Source: Phormidesmis priestleyi BC1401 (GTDB lineage Bacteria; Cyanobacteriota; Cyanobacteriia; Leptolyngbyales; Leptolyngbyaceae). Taken from it: a stretch of DNA of 64,000 bases. Location of the stretch: positions 62,001 through 126,000 of the forward strand of contig NZ_LXYR01000003.1 in NCBI RefSeq assembly GCF_001650195.1, in the 5' to 3' direction. Numbering within the stretch: position 1 is the stretch's first letter; each line of letters starts with the position of its first letter. The position numbers were made by a program, and so were the translations under genes. The notes below the pieces were generated by a model that had not been told where the DNA came from, made no database searches, and saw only the letters and a list, made by a program, of their open reading frames with translations. This document shows positions 10,108 to 20,587 of this stretch, one piece after another.

Positions 10108-10458
10108 ATGCGGCACCGTTGTAAAGTTCCAATGCTAGGCAAACCTGCGGATCAGCGTCGAGCGCTCTTGAGAGCCTTGACCACTGAGCTGATTCGCAAC
10201 GGTCGGATTAAAACGACCAAGGTTCGCGCTCAGGCTCTCCGATCGGAAGCTGAGAAAATGATTACTCTCGCCAAAGATGGCTCTCTGTCTGCTCGTCGTC
10301 AAGCGATGGGATACATTTTCGACAAGCAACTCGTTCATGCGTTGTTTGAGCAAGCGCCTCAGCGATACGCCGATCGTCAAGGTGGCTATACTCGTATTCT
10401 TCGCACTGTTCCTCGTCGCGGCGATAACGCTGCGATGGCAATCATTGAGTTAACCTGA
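10108..10458 (+). CDS. rplQ: Ribosomal protein bL17
   Basis: 116 residues. Begins [24 protein letters not shown] and ends [20 protein letters not shown], the L17 signature. L17 lies at the outer side of the polypeptide exit tunnel. truA starts 11 bp downstream, so the two are likely cotranscribed. Confidence 0.98.
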   Translation: MRHRCKVPMLGKPADQRRALLRALTTELIRNGRIKTTKVRAQALRSEAEKMITLAKDGSLSARRQAMGYIFDKQLVHALFEQAPQRYADRQGGYTRILRTVPRRGDNAAMAIIELT

Positions 10459-10469
10459 TTTCTTCTACC

Positions 10470-11348
10470 ATGCTGGCTGCTGAATCACAATCCACTCAAC
10501 GGGTTGCCCTGGTTATTCAATACCTGGGCACTCATTTTCATGGGTGGCAACGGCAGCCAAATCAACGCACGGTGCAGGAAGAGATCGAGACAGCGCTGCG
10601 ATCGGTGCTTAACCGCCCTGTGGTAATCCACGCGGCAGGAAGAACCGATGCTGGAGTTCACGCAGCCGCTCAAGTGGCTCATTTTGATGCAGAAACCTTG
10701 ATTCCGGCACATCGCTGGGCAGACGTTTTGAACTCGCGGTTGCCAAACGATATCTTAATTCGGGCTTCTGCGTTGGTCGATTCAACCTGGCACGCTCGAT
10801 TTTCTGCCGCATGGCGACGTTACCGTTACACCTTATTTACGGAAGCGCGTCCCAACTTGTTTGTCTGCCCCTTTGCGTGGCATTACTATCACGCACCCTT
10901 GGACGAAACGCTGATTCAGGCGGCACTCGACCCAATGATGGGGCGGCATCACATGGCAGCGTTTCACCGGGCAGGTTCGACTCGTCCGCACTCTTGGGTA
11001 GACATTCAGGCGGCAGAGTGTCAGCGTCAAGGATCACTCCTGACGATCGAAGTGCAGTCCAGCGGGTTTCTCTATGGAATGATGCGGCTCTTAGTTGGCT
11101 TGCTGGTGCAGGTTGGACGAGGAGAGCGATCGCCCGATGACTTCACTCAACTCTGGACGGCACAGCGACGAGACGAAGTGAAATATGCAGCACCTCCTCA
11201 AGGCTTGTGTCTGCTGCGCGTGGGCTATCCTGAATCGCCCTTTCCGCCCGAACTTTGGTATGACACTCAACCCAAGTTTGTCTTACCCACTGCGATAACC
11301 CCAGAGAAACATTCCTCTGAGACGGCTCCTGAATATTGCTTGAGTTAG
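10470..11348 (+). CDS. truA: tRNA pseudouridine(38-40) synthase
   Basis: 292 residues. The catalytic aspartate is in GRTDAGVHA at about residues 58-66, and the fold is supported by LVIQYLGTHFHGWQRQPNQRTVQEEIE and FLYGMMRLLVG. TruA isomerises uridines 38-40 of the tRNA anticodon stem. The C-terminal 30 residues after LRVGYP look like a variable tail. Position between rplQ and rplM is typical for cyanobacteria. Confidence 0.96.
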   Translation: MLAAESQSTQRVALVIQYLGTHFHGWQRQPNQRTVQEEIETALRSVLNRPVVIHAAGRTDAGVHAAAQVAHFDAETLIPAHRWADVLNSRLPNDILIRASALVDSTWHARFSAAWRRYRYTLFTEARPNLFVCPFAWHYYHAPLDETLIQAALDPMMGRHHMAAFHRAGSTRPHSWVDIQAAECQRQGSLLTIEVQSSGFLYGMMRLLVGLLVQVGRGERSPDDFTQLWTAQRRDEVKYAAPPQGLCLLRVGYPESPFPPELWYDTQPKFVLPTAITPEKHSSETAPEYCLS

Positions 11349-11408
11349 TTAAGCGATCGCCCAGTCAGGTTCTTCTAGAACCGCCTAACCCTTTACCGAA
11401 ACACTGTC

Positions 11409-11864
11409 ATGGAAAAAACCTATCTCCCCCCTCAAGCGACTCTAGAGCGTAATTGGTACGTTGTAGATGCGACCGATCAGCGACTCGGACGGCTCGCGAC
11501 TGAAGTTGCGATGATTCTGCGCGGCAAGCGAAAGCCGACCTACACTCCTTCAATGGATACGGGCGATTTTGTGATCATCATCAATGCCGAAAAGATTGAA
11601 GTGACGGGCAAAAAGCGCAGTCAGAAACTCTACCGTCGTAACTCTGGTCGCCCCGGTGGTATGAAGACCGAGACTTTTGAGAAACTGCAAGCGCGCATCC
11701 CTGAGCGCATTATCGAACAAGCCGTCAAAGGAATGTTGCCGAAGAATTCGTTGGGTCGCCAACTGTTCACTAAGATGAACGTCTATGCAGGTCCCAATCA
11801 TCCTCACGCGGCTCAAAAGCCTCAAGTTCTCGAAATCAACACCATCCCGAAAGGAGCTAACTAA
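11409..11864 (+). CDS. rplM: Ribosomal protein uL13
   Basis: 151 residues with [44 protein letters not shown] and [11 protein letters not shown], all L13 hallmarks. It is an early 50S assembly protein. Its stop overlaps the rpsI start by one base, the usual rplM-rpsI coupling. Confidence 0.98.
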   Translation: MEKTYLPPQATLERNWYVVDATDQRLGRLATEVAMILRGKRKPTYTPSMDTGDFVIIINAEKIEVTGKKRSQKLYRRNSGRPGGMKTETFEKLQARIPERIIEQAVKGMLPKNSLGRQLFTKMNVYAGPNHPHAAQKPQVLEINTIPKGAN

Positions 11865-12271
11865 TGCAAGCCACTGAAGGTCGCGTCGTCTATCTAGGCA
11901 CAGGTCGCCGTAAATCTGCGGTAGCACGGGTTCGCCTCGTTCCCGGTGAAGGTCAAATCACTGTCAACGGCAAGCCTGGGGATCTGTATCTCCAATTCAA
12001 TCCAGAATATTTGTCGGCAGCCAAAGCTCCTCTCGAAACGTTGGGACTGGAAGGCGAGTATGACATTCTCGTCAACGCTCACGGAGGCGGTTTGACCGGA
12101 CAAGCGGATGCCATTCGTCTGGGTGTGGCGCGTGCGCTTTGCCAACTCGACCCTGAAAATCGTAAGCCTCTCAAAACCGAAGGCTATCTGACTCGTGACC
12201 CTCGTGCTAAAGAGCGGAAGAAATACGGTCTGCGGAAAGCTCGTAAAGCTCCTCAGTTCTCGAAGCGCTAG
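11864..12271 (+). CDS. rpsI: Ribosomal protein uS9
   Basis: 135 residues. Contains [43 protein letters not shown] and the C-terminal [17 protein letters not shown], whose last arginine touches P-site tRNA. A strong GGAG in the end of rplM supports the ATG at 11864. Confidence 0.98.
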   Translation: MQATEGRVVYLGTGRRKSAVARVRLVPGEGQITVNGKPGDLYLQFNPEYLSAAKAPLETLGLEGEYDILVNAHGGGLTGQADAIRLGVARALCQLDPENRKPLKTEGYLTRDPRAKERKKYGLRKARKAPQFSKR

Positions 12272-12350
12272 TGGTGTTATCCACTGGGAGTTGATCGCTG
12301 ATGACTCCCTGACCAAAGTGTTAAAATTAATATAGCAACGGAGACTCTCA

Positions 12351-13807
<1,457 letters not shown>

Positions 13808-13978
13808 GTTCAAGACTAAAGAAATGCTGTGGATCAGGCAATACAAGAAGTCAAAGCAAAGAACGGTGGCTGAGGTTTCTATCGAGCAGAATAATTAGAG
13901 ATGTAATGCTCACTGAAGCGATCGAGTCTAGTACGCTAAAATGAGAACAGCAAATCCAGGAGTTTTCTGACTTCTACT

Positions 13979-14611
13979 GTGTCTCAATCTTTAAACCCAT
14001 TAACGCCACCCAAACATCGCGATCGACGCGAGGTCATTCTGAGGTGGCTAAAAGCAAATGTCCCCGAAGCTAGGGTGCGACATATTTTGCGCGTGGAAGA
14101 GATGGCGATCGACCTGGCAAACTGCCATGAGTTAGATACAGAAAAAGCTGCCCAAGCTGGATTGATGCACGATTTAGCAAAATTTTTTAAGCCGCTGAGA
14201 CTGCTGCAGATGGCAGAAAAGGAAGGGTTAACGCTTGACTCGGTAGACATCACAAACCCGCATTTGCTGCACGCCCAAGTGGGCGCGATCATGGCAAGAG
14301 ATGAGTTTGGCGTTCACGACCCAGAAGTCTTGCAGGCAATTCGAGATCACACGTTGGGCAGTCCGGGGATGAGTCCTTTAAGCTGTGTCGTTTATCTGGC
14401 AGACGGGTTAGAACCCGGACGTGGCAATAGCCCTGAGTTAGAAGAATTACGGCAGCTCAGTCGGCGAGATTTAGATCAAGCCGTTTGGCGATCGGCTGAT
14501 TGCTCATTGAGACATTTATTAGAGTCTCGTCATCCCATTCATCCGCGCACTGTTTTGACGCGCAACTGGTTTTTACAAAGAGTTCTCAAACGCAGTCCTA
14601 GAAAATATTAA
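13979..14611 (+). CDS. yqeK: HD-domain YqeK-type hydrolase
   Basis: 210 residues from a GTG start, preceded by AGGAG. HD-domain metal ligands appear as RHILRVEEMA, GLMHDLAK, NPHLLHAQVGA, IRDHTLG and YLADGLEPGR. YqeK family members hydrolyse diadenosine tetraphosphate symmetrically to two ADP. The NadD gene that often precedes yqeK is not here, but rsfS is the next gene, the usual yqeK-rsfS pairing. The assignment rests on family motifs, not on measured activity. Confidence 0.9.
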   Translation: MSQSLNPLTPPKHRDRREVILRWLKANVPEARVRHILRVEEMAIDLANCHELDTEKAAQAGLMHDLAKFFKPLRLLQMAEKEGLTLDSVDITNPHLLHAQVGAIMARDEFGVHDPEVLQAIRDHTLGSPGMSPLSCVVYLADGLEPGRGNSPELEELRQLSRRDLDQAVWRSADCSLRHLLESRHPIHPRTVLTRNWFLQRVLKRSPRKY

Positions 14612-14712
14612 CGGTTTGGACTTTACGCCAATGCCGCCGCCCCTATAGCGATGAGTTTACGCGCTCGCAGCTCTTTCTCAACCACAATCACCCATCAGGA
14701 ACTTAACGATTC

Positions 14713-15135
14713 ATGACAGATTTCACCCAAGAGCAAATGCTTTCTGCCTTTTCTAACACTACTCAAACTGCATCCGACGATCGTAGCTACCAGCTAGCAA
14801 TGCTGGCTGCTGAAGCTGCCGACGATCGTAAAGGAGAAGAAATCACTCTGATGAAAGTCGGCGAAGTGACGGTTTTGGCAGATTATTTTGTGGTGATCAC
14901 GGGCTTTTCTAAAGTGCAGGTTCGGGCGATCGCGACTTCGATCGAAGACAAAATTCTTGAGAAAATGAATCGCAGACCCTTGCGTTCAGAAGGCGTGTCA
15001 GAAGGAACGTGGGTGCTCGAAGACTATGGCGATGTCATCATCCATGTTTTGATGCCCCAAGAGCGAGAGCGCTATGACCTGGAAGCCTTTTGGGGACACG
15101 CACCCCGCATGACTTATGCAGAGATAGCCCGTTAG
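14713..15135 (+). CDS. rsfS: Ribosome silencing factor RsfS (Iojap family)
   Basis: 140 residues. Iojap core: KGEEITLMKVGEVTVLADYFVVITG, RSEGVSEGTWVLEDYGDVIIHVL and RERYDLEAFWGHAP. RsfS binds ribosomal protein L14 and blocks subunit joining when nutrients are scarce. A 30-residue N-terminal extension precedes the core. Upstream yqeK and downstream CGLD27 genes face the same way, a neighbourhood I know from other cyanobacteria. Confidence 0.95.
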   Translation: MTDFTQEQMLSAFSNTTQTASDDRSYQLAMLAAEAADDRKGEEITLMKVGEVTVLADYFVVITGFSKVQVRAIATSIEDKILEKMNRRPLRSEGVSEGTWVLEDYGDVIIHVLMPQERERYDLEAFWGHAPRMTYAEIAR

Positions 15136-15254
15136 AGAAGCGTTGAGTTTTAAGCAAACCGTCGTCACACCCCGTCTCAAGTGACCCAAAACGTAACCCT
15201 CAAAGCTCAAAACTCTTTTATACTGACGGATAGATTCAACTTCTCGGCTTGGCT

Positions 15255-15749
15255 ATGAACTCATCCGTCGTTTGCCCAGTCCCTTTAGAACAGAGACCGA
15301 TTAACGAATATCAAGACCTCAAAGAGTCCTGGTTTTTCCGGTGGGCGACCCTTAGTCTGTTTGCTTATGTCAAACCGATCGTCGTGCTCTGGGGTTTGAG
15401 CTGGTTGATTGCAGGTCCGGTTGCGGCGGTGAGTTTTTCGCCCGCTAAACACCTGACTCAATTTGCGTTATTAGCAGCAGCCGGAGCCAGCGTCATTCCT
15501 GCGCTAGCGCTGCTGCGCCTCTATTTAGGGTGGCGCTATGTCAAGACTCGTCTGCTCAACACCACCGTTTTTTATGAAGAATCGGGCTGGTATGACGGGC
15601 AAACGTGGGAAAAGCCCGCAGAGGTCTTGACTCAAGATAGACTGATTGTGAGCTATCAAGTCGAACCTATTTTGCAACGCCTTAGCCGCACGTTTCAAAT
15701 GGTAGGTCTGGCGTTCTGCGTCGGCAGTGTAGCTTGGTGGTCTTTATAA
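15255..15749 (+). CDS. CGLD27/Ycf36 family membrane protein (DUF1230)
   Basis: 164 residues from the ATG at 15255. The N-terminal CPVPLEQRPINEYQDLKES is the DUF1230 signature. Two hydrophobic helices follow, around residues 40-62 and 70-92, and a conserved YEESGWYDGQTWEKP segment lies in the middle. The family is conserved in cyanobacteria, algae and plants (Ycf36 in red algal plastids, CGLD27 in green lineage). Its biochemical role is not settled; links to iron nutrition have been proposed in plants and algae. Confidence 0.9.
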   Translation: MNSSVVCPVPLEQRPINEYQDLKESWFFRWATLSLFAYVKPIVVLWGLSWLIAGPVAAVSFSPAKHLTQFALLAAAGASVIPALALLRLYLGWRYVKTRLLNTTVFYEESGWYDGQTWEKPAEVLTQDRLIVSYQVEPILQRLSRTFQMVGLAFCVGSVAWWSL

Positions 15750-15791
15750 ATTTTTTCTACCTGGTCTCCCTCTAATGATAAAGTTCTACAC

Positions 15792-16748
15792 ATGACAAGG
15801 GGAAGAAGAACTCACGCATCAGCAGAGCTTGAAGTCAGGCTCTTGCGCGAAGGAATTGTAGAGTCTGTGCATCATGCTCAGGCGGCGATTTGTGACGATC
15901 GCGGTCGCATTCTATTAATGGCGGGGGATGCGGAAACGGCAACGTTTGCCCGTTCTGCGCTGAAACCATTTCAGGCATTGGCAGTTACGACGACTGGAAC
16001 CTTGGAGCGCTATGGGTTGACCGATCGAGATCTGGCGATTATCTGTAGTTCTCACAAAGGATCGATTCATCAAGTCAGACAAGTGTTTAACATTCTTTGG
16101 AGAGCAGACATCGACCCGGGTGCGGTGCAGTGTCCTACTCCAATCGGTAAACAGAGTCCGCTGCAAGATAACTGCTCTGGCAAACACGCCGGAATGTTAG
16201 CCGTCTGTCAGCAGCGTGGGCTGCCGCTCAACACATATCTTCAAGCCAATCACCCGATTCAGCAGTTGATTTTGGCGAAGATTGCCGAGCTATTGAAGAT
16301 TCCGGGCGCAGAATTTATTGTGGCAAAAGACGACTGCGGCGCGCCGACCTATTTTATGCAGCTACGGCAGATGGCTTGGCTCTATGCCCAACTTGCATCG
16401 GGCAACAGCCTAGACATGGAGCGCATTTCACGAGCAATGACGCACCACCCGATCATGGTGTCAGGCGATGGCGAATTTGACACGGAACTGATGCGCTTGA
16501 CGGAAGGCGAGATTGTCAGCAAATCGGGTGCTGAAGGAATCCAATGTGTGGGACGAGTGGGCGAAGGTTTGGGGTTAGCGATCAAGGTAGCAGATGGAGC
16601 GAAGCGGGCGAAATATGCGATCGCCATTCACGTTCTCAAACAAATGGGCTGGATTACGCCCTCGGTTGCCGAAGCGCTGTCAGAAACATACCTCACGATC
16701 GGGCGCTACAAACGTCTGGATGTCGTAGGCGAACTGTCGATGCTTTAG
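15792..16748 (+). CDS. Rhizobial-type (class 3) L-asparaginase
   Basis: 318 residues of the asparaginase II family (PF06089), unrelated to the E. coli type. The SxxK catalytic pair is S55 and K58 in RSALKPFQ. The zinc ligands known from Rhizobium etli ReAV map to C128 and K131 (DNCSGKHAG) and C182 (KDDCGAPT), and SSHKGS at 86-91 supplies the second serine. All expected catalytic residues are present. It would convert asparagine to aspartate and ammonia in the cytoplasm. Confidence 0.92.
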   Translation: MTRGRRTHASAELEVRLLREGIVESVHHAQAAICDDRGRILLMAGDAETATFARSALKPFQALAVTTTGTLERYGLTDRDLAIICSSHKGSIHQVRQVFNILWRADIDPGAVQCPTPIGKQSPLQDNCSGKHAGMLAVCQQRGLPLNTYLQANHPIQQLILAKIAELLKIPGAEFIVAKDDCGAPTYFMQLRQMAWLYAQLASGNSLDMERISRAMTHHPIMVSGDGEFDTELMRLTEGEIVSKSGAEGIQCVGRVGEGLGLAIKVADGAKRAKYAIAIHVLKQMGWITPSVAEALSETYLTIGRYKRLDVVGELSML

Positions 16749-16877
16749 AGCGTCATTGGTCAGGAACAAATGACAAACAAGTGATGACAGGTGACTTAGG
16801 CGCGATCGTGATCTCGCAACCCTTGTTAAGATCCACGTAATTCAGATTACAACCCGCTAACTGCGCTCTTGCCACCT

Positions 16878-18785
16878 ATGAGTGAGATTATCCTAGACGT
16901 TCGTGACCTTCATGTGCAGTTTAAAACCGATACCCGAACGGTGAAGGCGGTTGACGGCATCTCTTTTCAGGTGAAGCGGGGGCAAACGCTGGGAATTGTC
17001 GGAGAATCGGGTTCAGGAAAATCGGTCACGTCGCTAGCAGTGATGGGGTTAGTGCCCAATCCCCCAGGTCGAGTGACAGGGGGCGAAATCTGGTTTAGAG
17101 ATGCTGAGACGATCGGAGAACCTGTTGATCTGCTGCGGGTTCCGACCAAGCAGTTGCAAAACTATCGCGGCGATCGGCTGTCGATGATCTTTCAGGAGCC
17201 GATGAGTTCGCTCAACCCGGTCTATACGTGCGGGTTTCAACTGACGGAGGCAATTCGTCTACACCAAAAGATTTCTGAATCTGAGGCACAGCGCAGAGCC
17301 GTTTCACTCTTACAAGAAGTGCAACTGCTGCCATCAGACGAGGAGCTTAAACGCCGTTTTCTAGAAGAGTTTTATCCAAACGGAACGCAGCCTAGCGGAG
17401 TCGTGATCGATCGTCAGATTAATCGACAGAAATTGGCGATGCTCGATCGCTATCCTCACGAGCTTTCGGGCGGACAGATTCAGCGTGTGATGATCGCGAT
17501 GGCGATTTCCTGCAACCCCACACTGCTGATTGCGGATGAGCCGACCACCGCGCTCGATGTCACCGTGCAGGCTACCATCTTGGATTTGCTGCGAGAACTG
17601 CGCGATCGACGCGGCATGGGCATGATGTTTATCACGCACGATTTGAGCTTGATTGCGGAGATTGCGGATCAGGTTGCCGTAATGTATGAAGGCAAAATCG
17701 TCGAATGTGGCTCGGTTTTAGACATCTTCTCTAATCCCCAACATCCTTACACAAAAGGATTGTTGACCTGTCGCCCTCAGCCCGATCGTCGCCTTCGCTA
17801 TCTGCCCACCGTCTCAGACTTCATGGAAGTGTTTAGACTGCCAACGGGCGAAACCTTGATCGAAGCCAAACAGCAGGACGTGAATGCAGCGCTGCGAAGT
17901 GCCGAGGAAATCAGCGAGGTCGAATTTAATTTTCGCTTGCAGGAGCTTCAAAAAAAGCCGCCGATCGTCTCGGTTCAAAATCTTCAGGTTGCCTTTCCGG
18001 TGCGGGGAATCTTTGGGCAAACCAAGCGCTATGTGATGGCGGTCAACGATGTCTCGTTTGACGTGTATCCCGGTGAGACGTTGGGATTGGTGGGTGAGTC
18101 GGGCTGTGGAAAAACAACGCTGGCACGAACTCTGCTGCGGCTGATTGAAGCGAAGCAAGGAAGAGTTTTATTTGAAGGAAAAGACATTCTATCGCTGCCG
18201 TCAAAGCAGATTCGACAGTTGCGACGAGAAGCACAAATCATCTTTCAAAATCCCTATAGCTCTCTTGATCCGCGCCTCAACATTGGCGAAGCGGTAATGG
18301 AGCCGCTGCAAATTTTCGGTCGCAGTAAGGGCAAACAACATCAAGAACGAGCGGTGTATCTGTTGCAGCGAGTGGGACTCGATCCTGATTTGATGAAGCG
18401 CTATCCTCACGAGTTTTCGGGCGGTCAGAGACAGCGAGTTTGCATTGCCCGATCGCTGGCTCTCAACCCCAAATTTATCATCTGCGACGAGTCGGTTTCT
18501 GCCCTGGATGTTTCGGTTCAGGCACAAGTTCTCAATCTGCTCAAAGAACTGCAATCTGAGTTTGGACTGACCTATATCTTCATTTCTCACGATTTGAGTG
18601 TGGTGAAGTTTATGAGCGATCGCATCGTTGTGATGAATCGCGGCAAAATCGAGGAAGTCGGCACGGCTGAGAATATTTATCGCCATCCGCAGCAAGCCTA
18701 CACGCGTCAATTAATTTCTGCTATTCCGGTTGGGACGCTCGATCGGATTCGCGAACGCCAACAACAACGCGAAATTTCTGCGTAG
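16878..18785 (+). CDS. Dipeptide/oligopeptide ABC transporter, fused double ATPase
   Basis: 635 residues from ATG 16878, with two complete ABC domains in one chain. Domain 1: Walker A GESGSGKS near residue 41, signature LSGGQIQRV, Walker B LLIADEPT. Domain 2: Walker A GESGCGKT near residue 407, signature FSGGQRQRV, Walker B FIICDESV, where the usual DEP is DES. Both carry the C-terminal extension of the DppD/DppF and OppD/OppF family. Domain 1 has an insert between the Q-loop and signature (about residues 150-190). No permease or binding-protein gene is adjacent, so partners are encoded elsewhere. Confidence 0.94.
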   Translation: MSEIILDVRDLHVQFKTDTRTVKAVDGISFQVKRGQTLGIVGESGSGKSVTSLAVMGLVPNPPGRVTGGEIWFRDAETIGEPVDLLRVPTKQLQNYRGDRLSMIFQEPMSSLNPVYTCGFQLTEAIRLHQKISESEAQRRAVSLLQEVQLLPSDEELKRRFLEEFYPNGTQPSGVVIDRQINRQKLAMLDRYPHELSGGQIQRVMIAMAISCNPTLLIADEPTTALDVTVQATILDLLRELRDRRGMGMMFITHDLSLIAEIADQVAVMYEGKIVECGSVLDIFSNPQHPYTKGLLTCRPQPDRRLRYLPTVSDFMEVFRLPTGETLIEAKQQDVNAALRSAEEISEVEFNFRLQELQKKPPIVSVQNLQVAFPVRGIFGQTKRYVMAVNDVSFDVYPGETLGLVGESGCGKTTLARTLLRLIEAKQGRVLFEGKDILSLPSKQIRQLRREAQIIFQNPYSSLDPRLNIGEAVMEPLQIFGRSKGKQHQERAVYLLQRVGLDPDLMKRYPHEFSGGQRQRVCIARSLALNPKFIICDESVSALDVSVQAQVLNLLKELQSEFGLTYIFISHDLSVVKFMSDRIVVMNRGKIEEVGTAENIYRHPQQAYTRQLISAIPVGTLDRIRERQQQREISA

Positions 18786-18814
18786 TGTTAATCAGAAAAA
18801 CATCAAATCGCTTG

Positions 18815-19078
18815 CTACCACTCCCACTCTGCCTGATCCCAATCGGTTGTACTTGCTTCATCAAGAAGGATGTCGTCGCGTTGGGTTGCCATTGAGGAAA
18901 ATGCAATGTCCCAGCCATTTCGTAACTGTAGGGCTGCGGCACGAATAATAAGCTGATCGCCTTGCACTTCGATCTCAACGTCTGAAAAAATCCCGCTTTG
19001 CTCTAGGAGGGTTTTGGGAATACAAATTCCTTGAGAGTTGCCAATTCTAACGATTCGAGTTCTAATGCTTGCGCTCAT
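18815..19078 (-). CDS. MazE/AbrB-type DNA-binding antitoxin, orphan
   Basis: 87 residues. The N-terminal 50 form a SpoVT-AbrB swapped-hairpin domain: RTRIVRIGNSQGICIPKTLLEQSG, then VEIEVQGDQLIIRAA. The C-terminal tail is acidic and tryptophan-rich (DWDQAEWEW), as in antitoxins that block a MazF-type toxin. No toxin gene follows: the sequence downstream runs into the convergent ABC gene after 29 bp. It is either an orphan antitoxin or a stand-alone regulator. A perfect 12-bp palindrome lies 23 bp upstream of its start. Confidence 0.85.
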   Translation of the reverse strand: MSASIRTRIVRIGNSQGICIPKTLLEQSGIFSDVEIEVQGDQLIIRAAALQLRNGWDIAFSSMATQRDDILLDEASTTDWDQAEWEW

Positions 19079-19100
19079 GGTGAGATCATCGCAAAAACAA

Positions 19101-19112
19101 ATGTAATTACAT
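19101..19112. promoter_or_regulatory. Palindrome upstream of the MazE-like gene, candidate operator
   Basis: ATGTAATTACAT is a perfect 12-bp palindrome, 23 bases upstream of the start of the minus-strand MazE/AbrB-like gene. MazE-type proteins bind palindromes in their own promoters, so autoregulation is a reasonable inference. The rest of the 328-bp stretch 19079-19406 has no gene I can support. Confidence 0.45.
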
Positions 19113-19406
19113 TGTTGCTACAAATGAGGCGATCGACCAGCGAAGCCAGGAATTAGGCTCACGTCAATTGAGTGCAGTCATCAAAGCATGGGGAATGACG
19201 GGGCGATCGCCGACAGCCATACTAAATCTGAAAATATGCAGAAAGATTCCGTCTATCTACCTGATTTGGGATGATATGCATAAACTTTCTCTCTAAAAAC
19301 AAGTTAGACGGCTCAGCTTTCGACTATACGATAGCTCAACATAAACTGTGTTGGCGTTAAGATAATTTCTAGAGCGCTCCCTGAACGGGTATACGAGTTA
19401 ATTGGC

Positions 19407-20396
19407 ATGGATAAACCGCAGCGCAATCGAATAACTGCGATCATCAAAAATCGAAATCAGCACTATTTGGATTCTGTAGCAAGCGCAGACTACTACTCAA
19501 AATTTCAGCAGAAGTTTACTAATTTAACCCGTAAAACTCGTTCACTAACACGCAAAGAGTATGGTTCTGAAAACTCCATCGCAGAAGCCTCACGACTAGG
19601 TAGGCTCATAGCAGGATTTATAGAAGATATGAGACAGAAAAAGGCACCTGTCTTTGACTTCCTTGAATACAAGGCTGTACTTAATGAGTATCTAATCAAT
19701 TATTTAGAGGCAAAACGAAAGAGTAATTATGATGGAGGATGTGCGTCCTATGGAGAAACTTTATTTGTTTTGTATCTAGATCTCTTCATTACTGCAACTA
19801 TCAATGAGATAGATAGAGAACTGCAAGCAAATCCTCCATTCCTCATTAATCCTAAGACTTCAGCGGTTCTAGAGATAGACGTATTTTTTGAAAATTTCAA
19901 ACTAGGCTTTGAATTTCAAGGAGAACATCACTATACTGATCTAAAGACTCAAGAAAAAGATTTATTTAAGATAAATGAATGCCGAAATAAGGAAATTGTT
20001 CTAATCCCTGTTAATATTTCTCAGTTAAACGGTAAAATAATTCAGGCTCTCGTTATAAACTCAATTAAAGTTTTTCTGGGAATTCATGATCTTTTTACTT
20101 TGAAGAGAGACACATTCAAGCCACCGACTACTATTAAGTCAAAACAATTACTAAACTTCTGCAAAATTACTGAAAGGTTATATACATCAACAGCTATTTT
20201 TGATACGTCTACTGCATGGCTTGATGGTGAGGCTGCAAAGTATATAAGTAATGTTCAGTTCCGAAGTCCAATCTCAAGTAATATCCCTGCTCCTAGACAA
20301 ACGCCAGCGACAGGGGATTTTGATATTGTTACTTTGTATAGAGGATTGAAGCGTATTGCAGTTTTTCGTAAAGTGTTTCGCAAATCTACAAAGTAG
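19407..20396 (+). CDS. Predicted PD-(D/E)XK nuclease, lone and AT-rich
   Basis: 329 residues; I cannot name the family. The middle shows a restriction-nuclease core: SYGETLFVLYLDLF with E117, then LEIDVFF with D158, then GFEFQGEHHY with E169-x-Q171, followed by KDLFKINECRNKEIVLIPVN. This E...D...ExQ arrangement is typical of Vsr-like and DUF559-like nucleases. The N-terminal 100 residues are charged and helical. The gene is clearly richer in A and T than its neighbours and has no methyltransferase or helicase beside it, which points to transfer. Start is the first ATG, without a clear ribosome binding site. Confidence 0.7.
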   Translation: MDKPQRNRITAIIKNRNQHYLDSVASADYYSKFQQKFTNLTRKTRSLTRKEYGSENSIAEASRLGRLIAGFIEDMRQKKAPVFDFLEYKAVLNEYLINYLEAKRKSNYDGGCASYGETLFVLYLDLFITATINEIDRELQANPPFLINPKTSAVLEIDVFFENFKLGFEFQGEHHYTDLKTQEKDLFKINECRNKEIVLIPVNISQLNGKIIQALVINSIKVFLGIHDLFTLKRDTFKPPTTIKSKQLLNFCKITERLYTSTAIFDTSTAWLDGEAAKYISNVQFRSPISSNIPAPRQTPATGDFDIVTLYRGLKRIAVFRKVFRKSTK

Positions 20397-20437
20397 TCTG
20401 TATACAAAGTAGTCTTGAGTACATGCCACCTCCTAAC

Positions 20438-20480
20438 AATTCAACCCAAGCGGCTTTGGTCAAGCCGCTTGGGTTGAATT
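20438..20480. terminator. Bidirectional hairpin between convergent genes
   Basis: A perfect 19-bp inverted repeat (arms 20438-20456 and 20462-20480, loop TGGTC) lies between the plus-strand nuclease gene and the minus-strand DUF3352 gene. It can end transcription from both sides, although no strong T-run follows. Confidence 0.65.
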
Positions 20481-20587
20481 CAAATACCCTAGAAACTGCT
20501 GACCCGAACCGTTAGCGATCGCAAGATTCTTCTCTGCGTGATGCAGAGGTGTTTAATGATGAAACGATCGGACTCCTAAAACATGCG

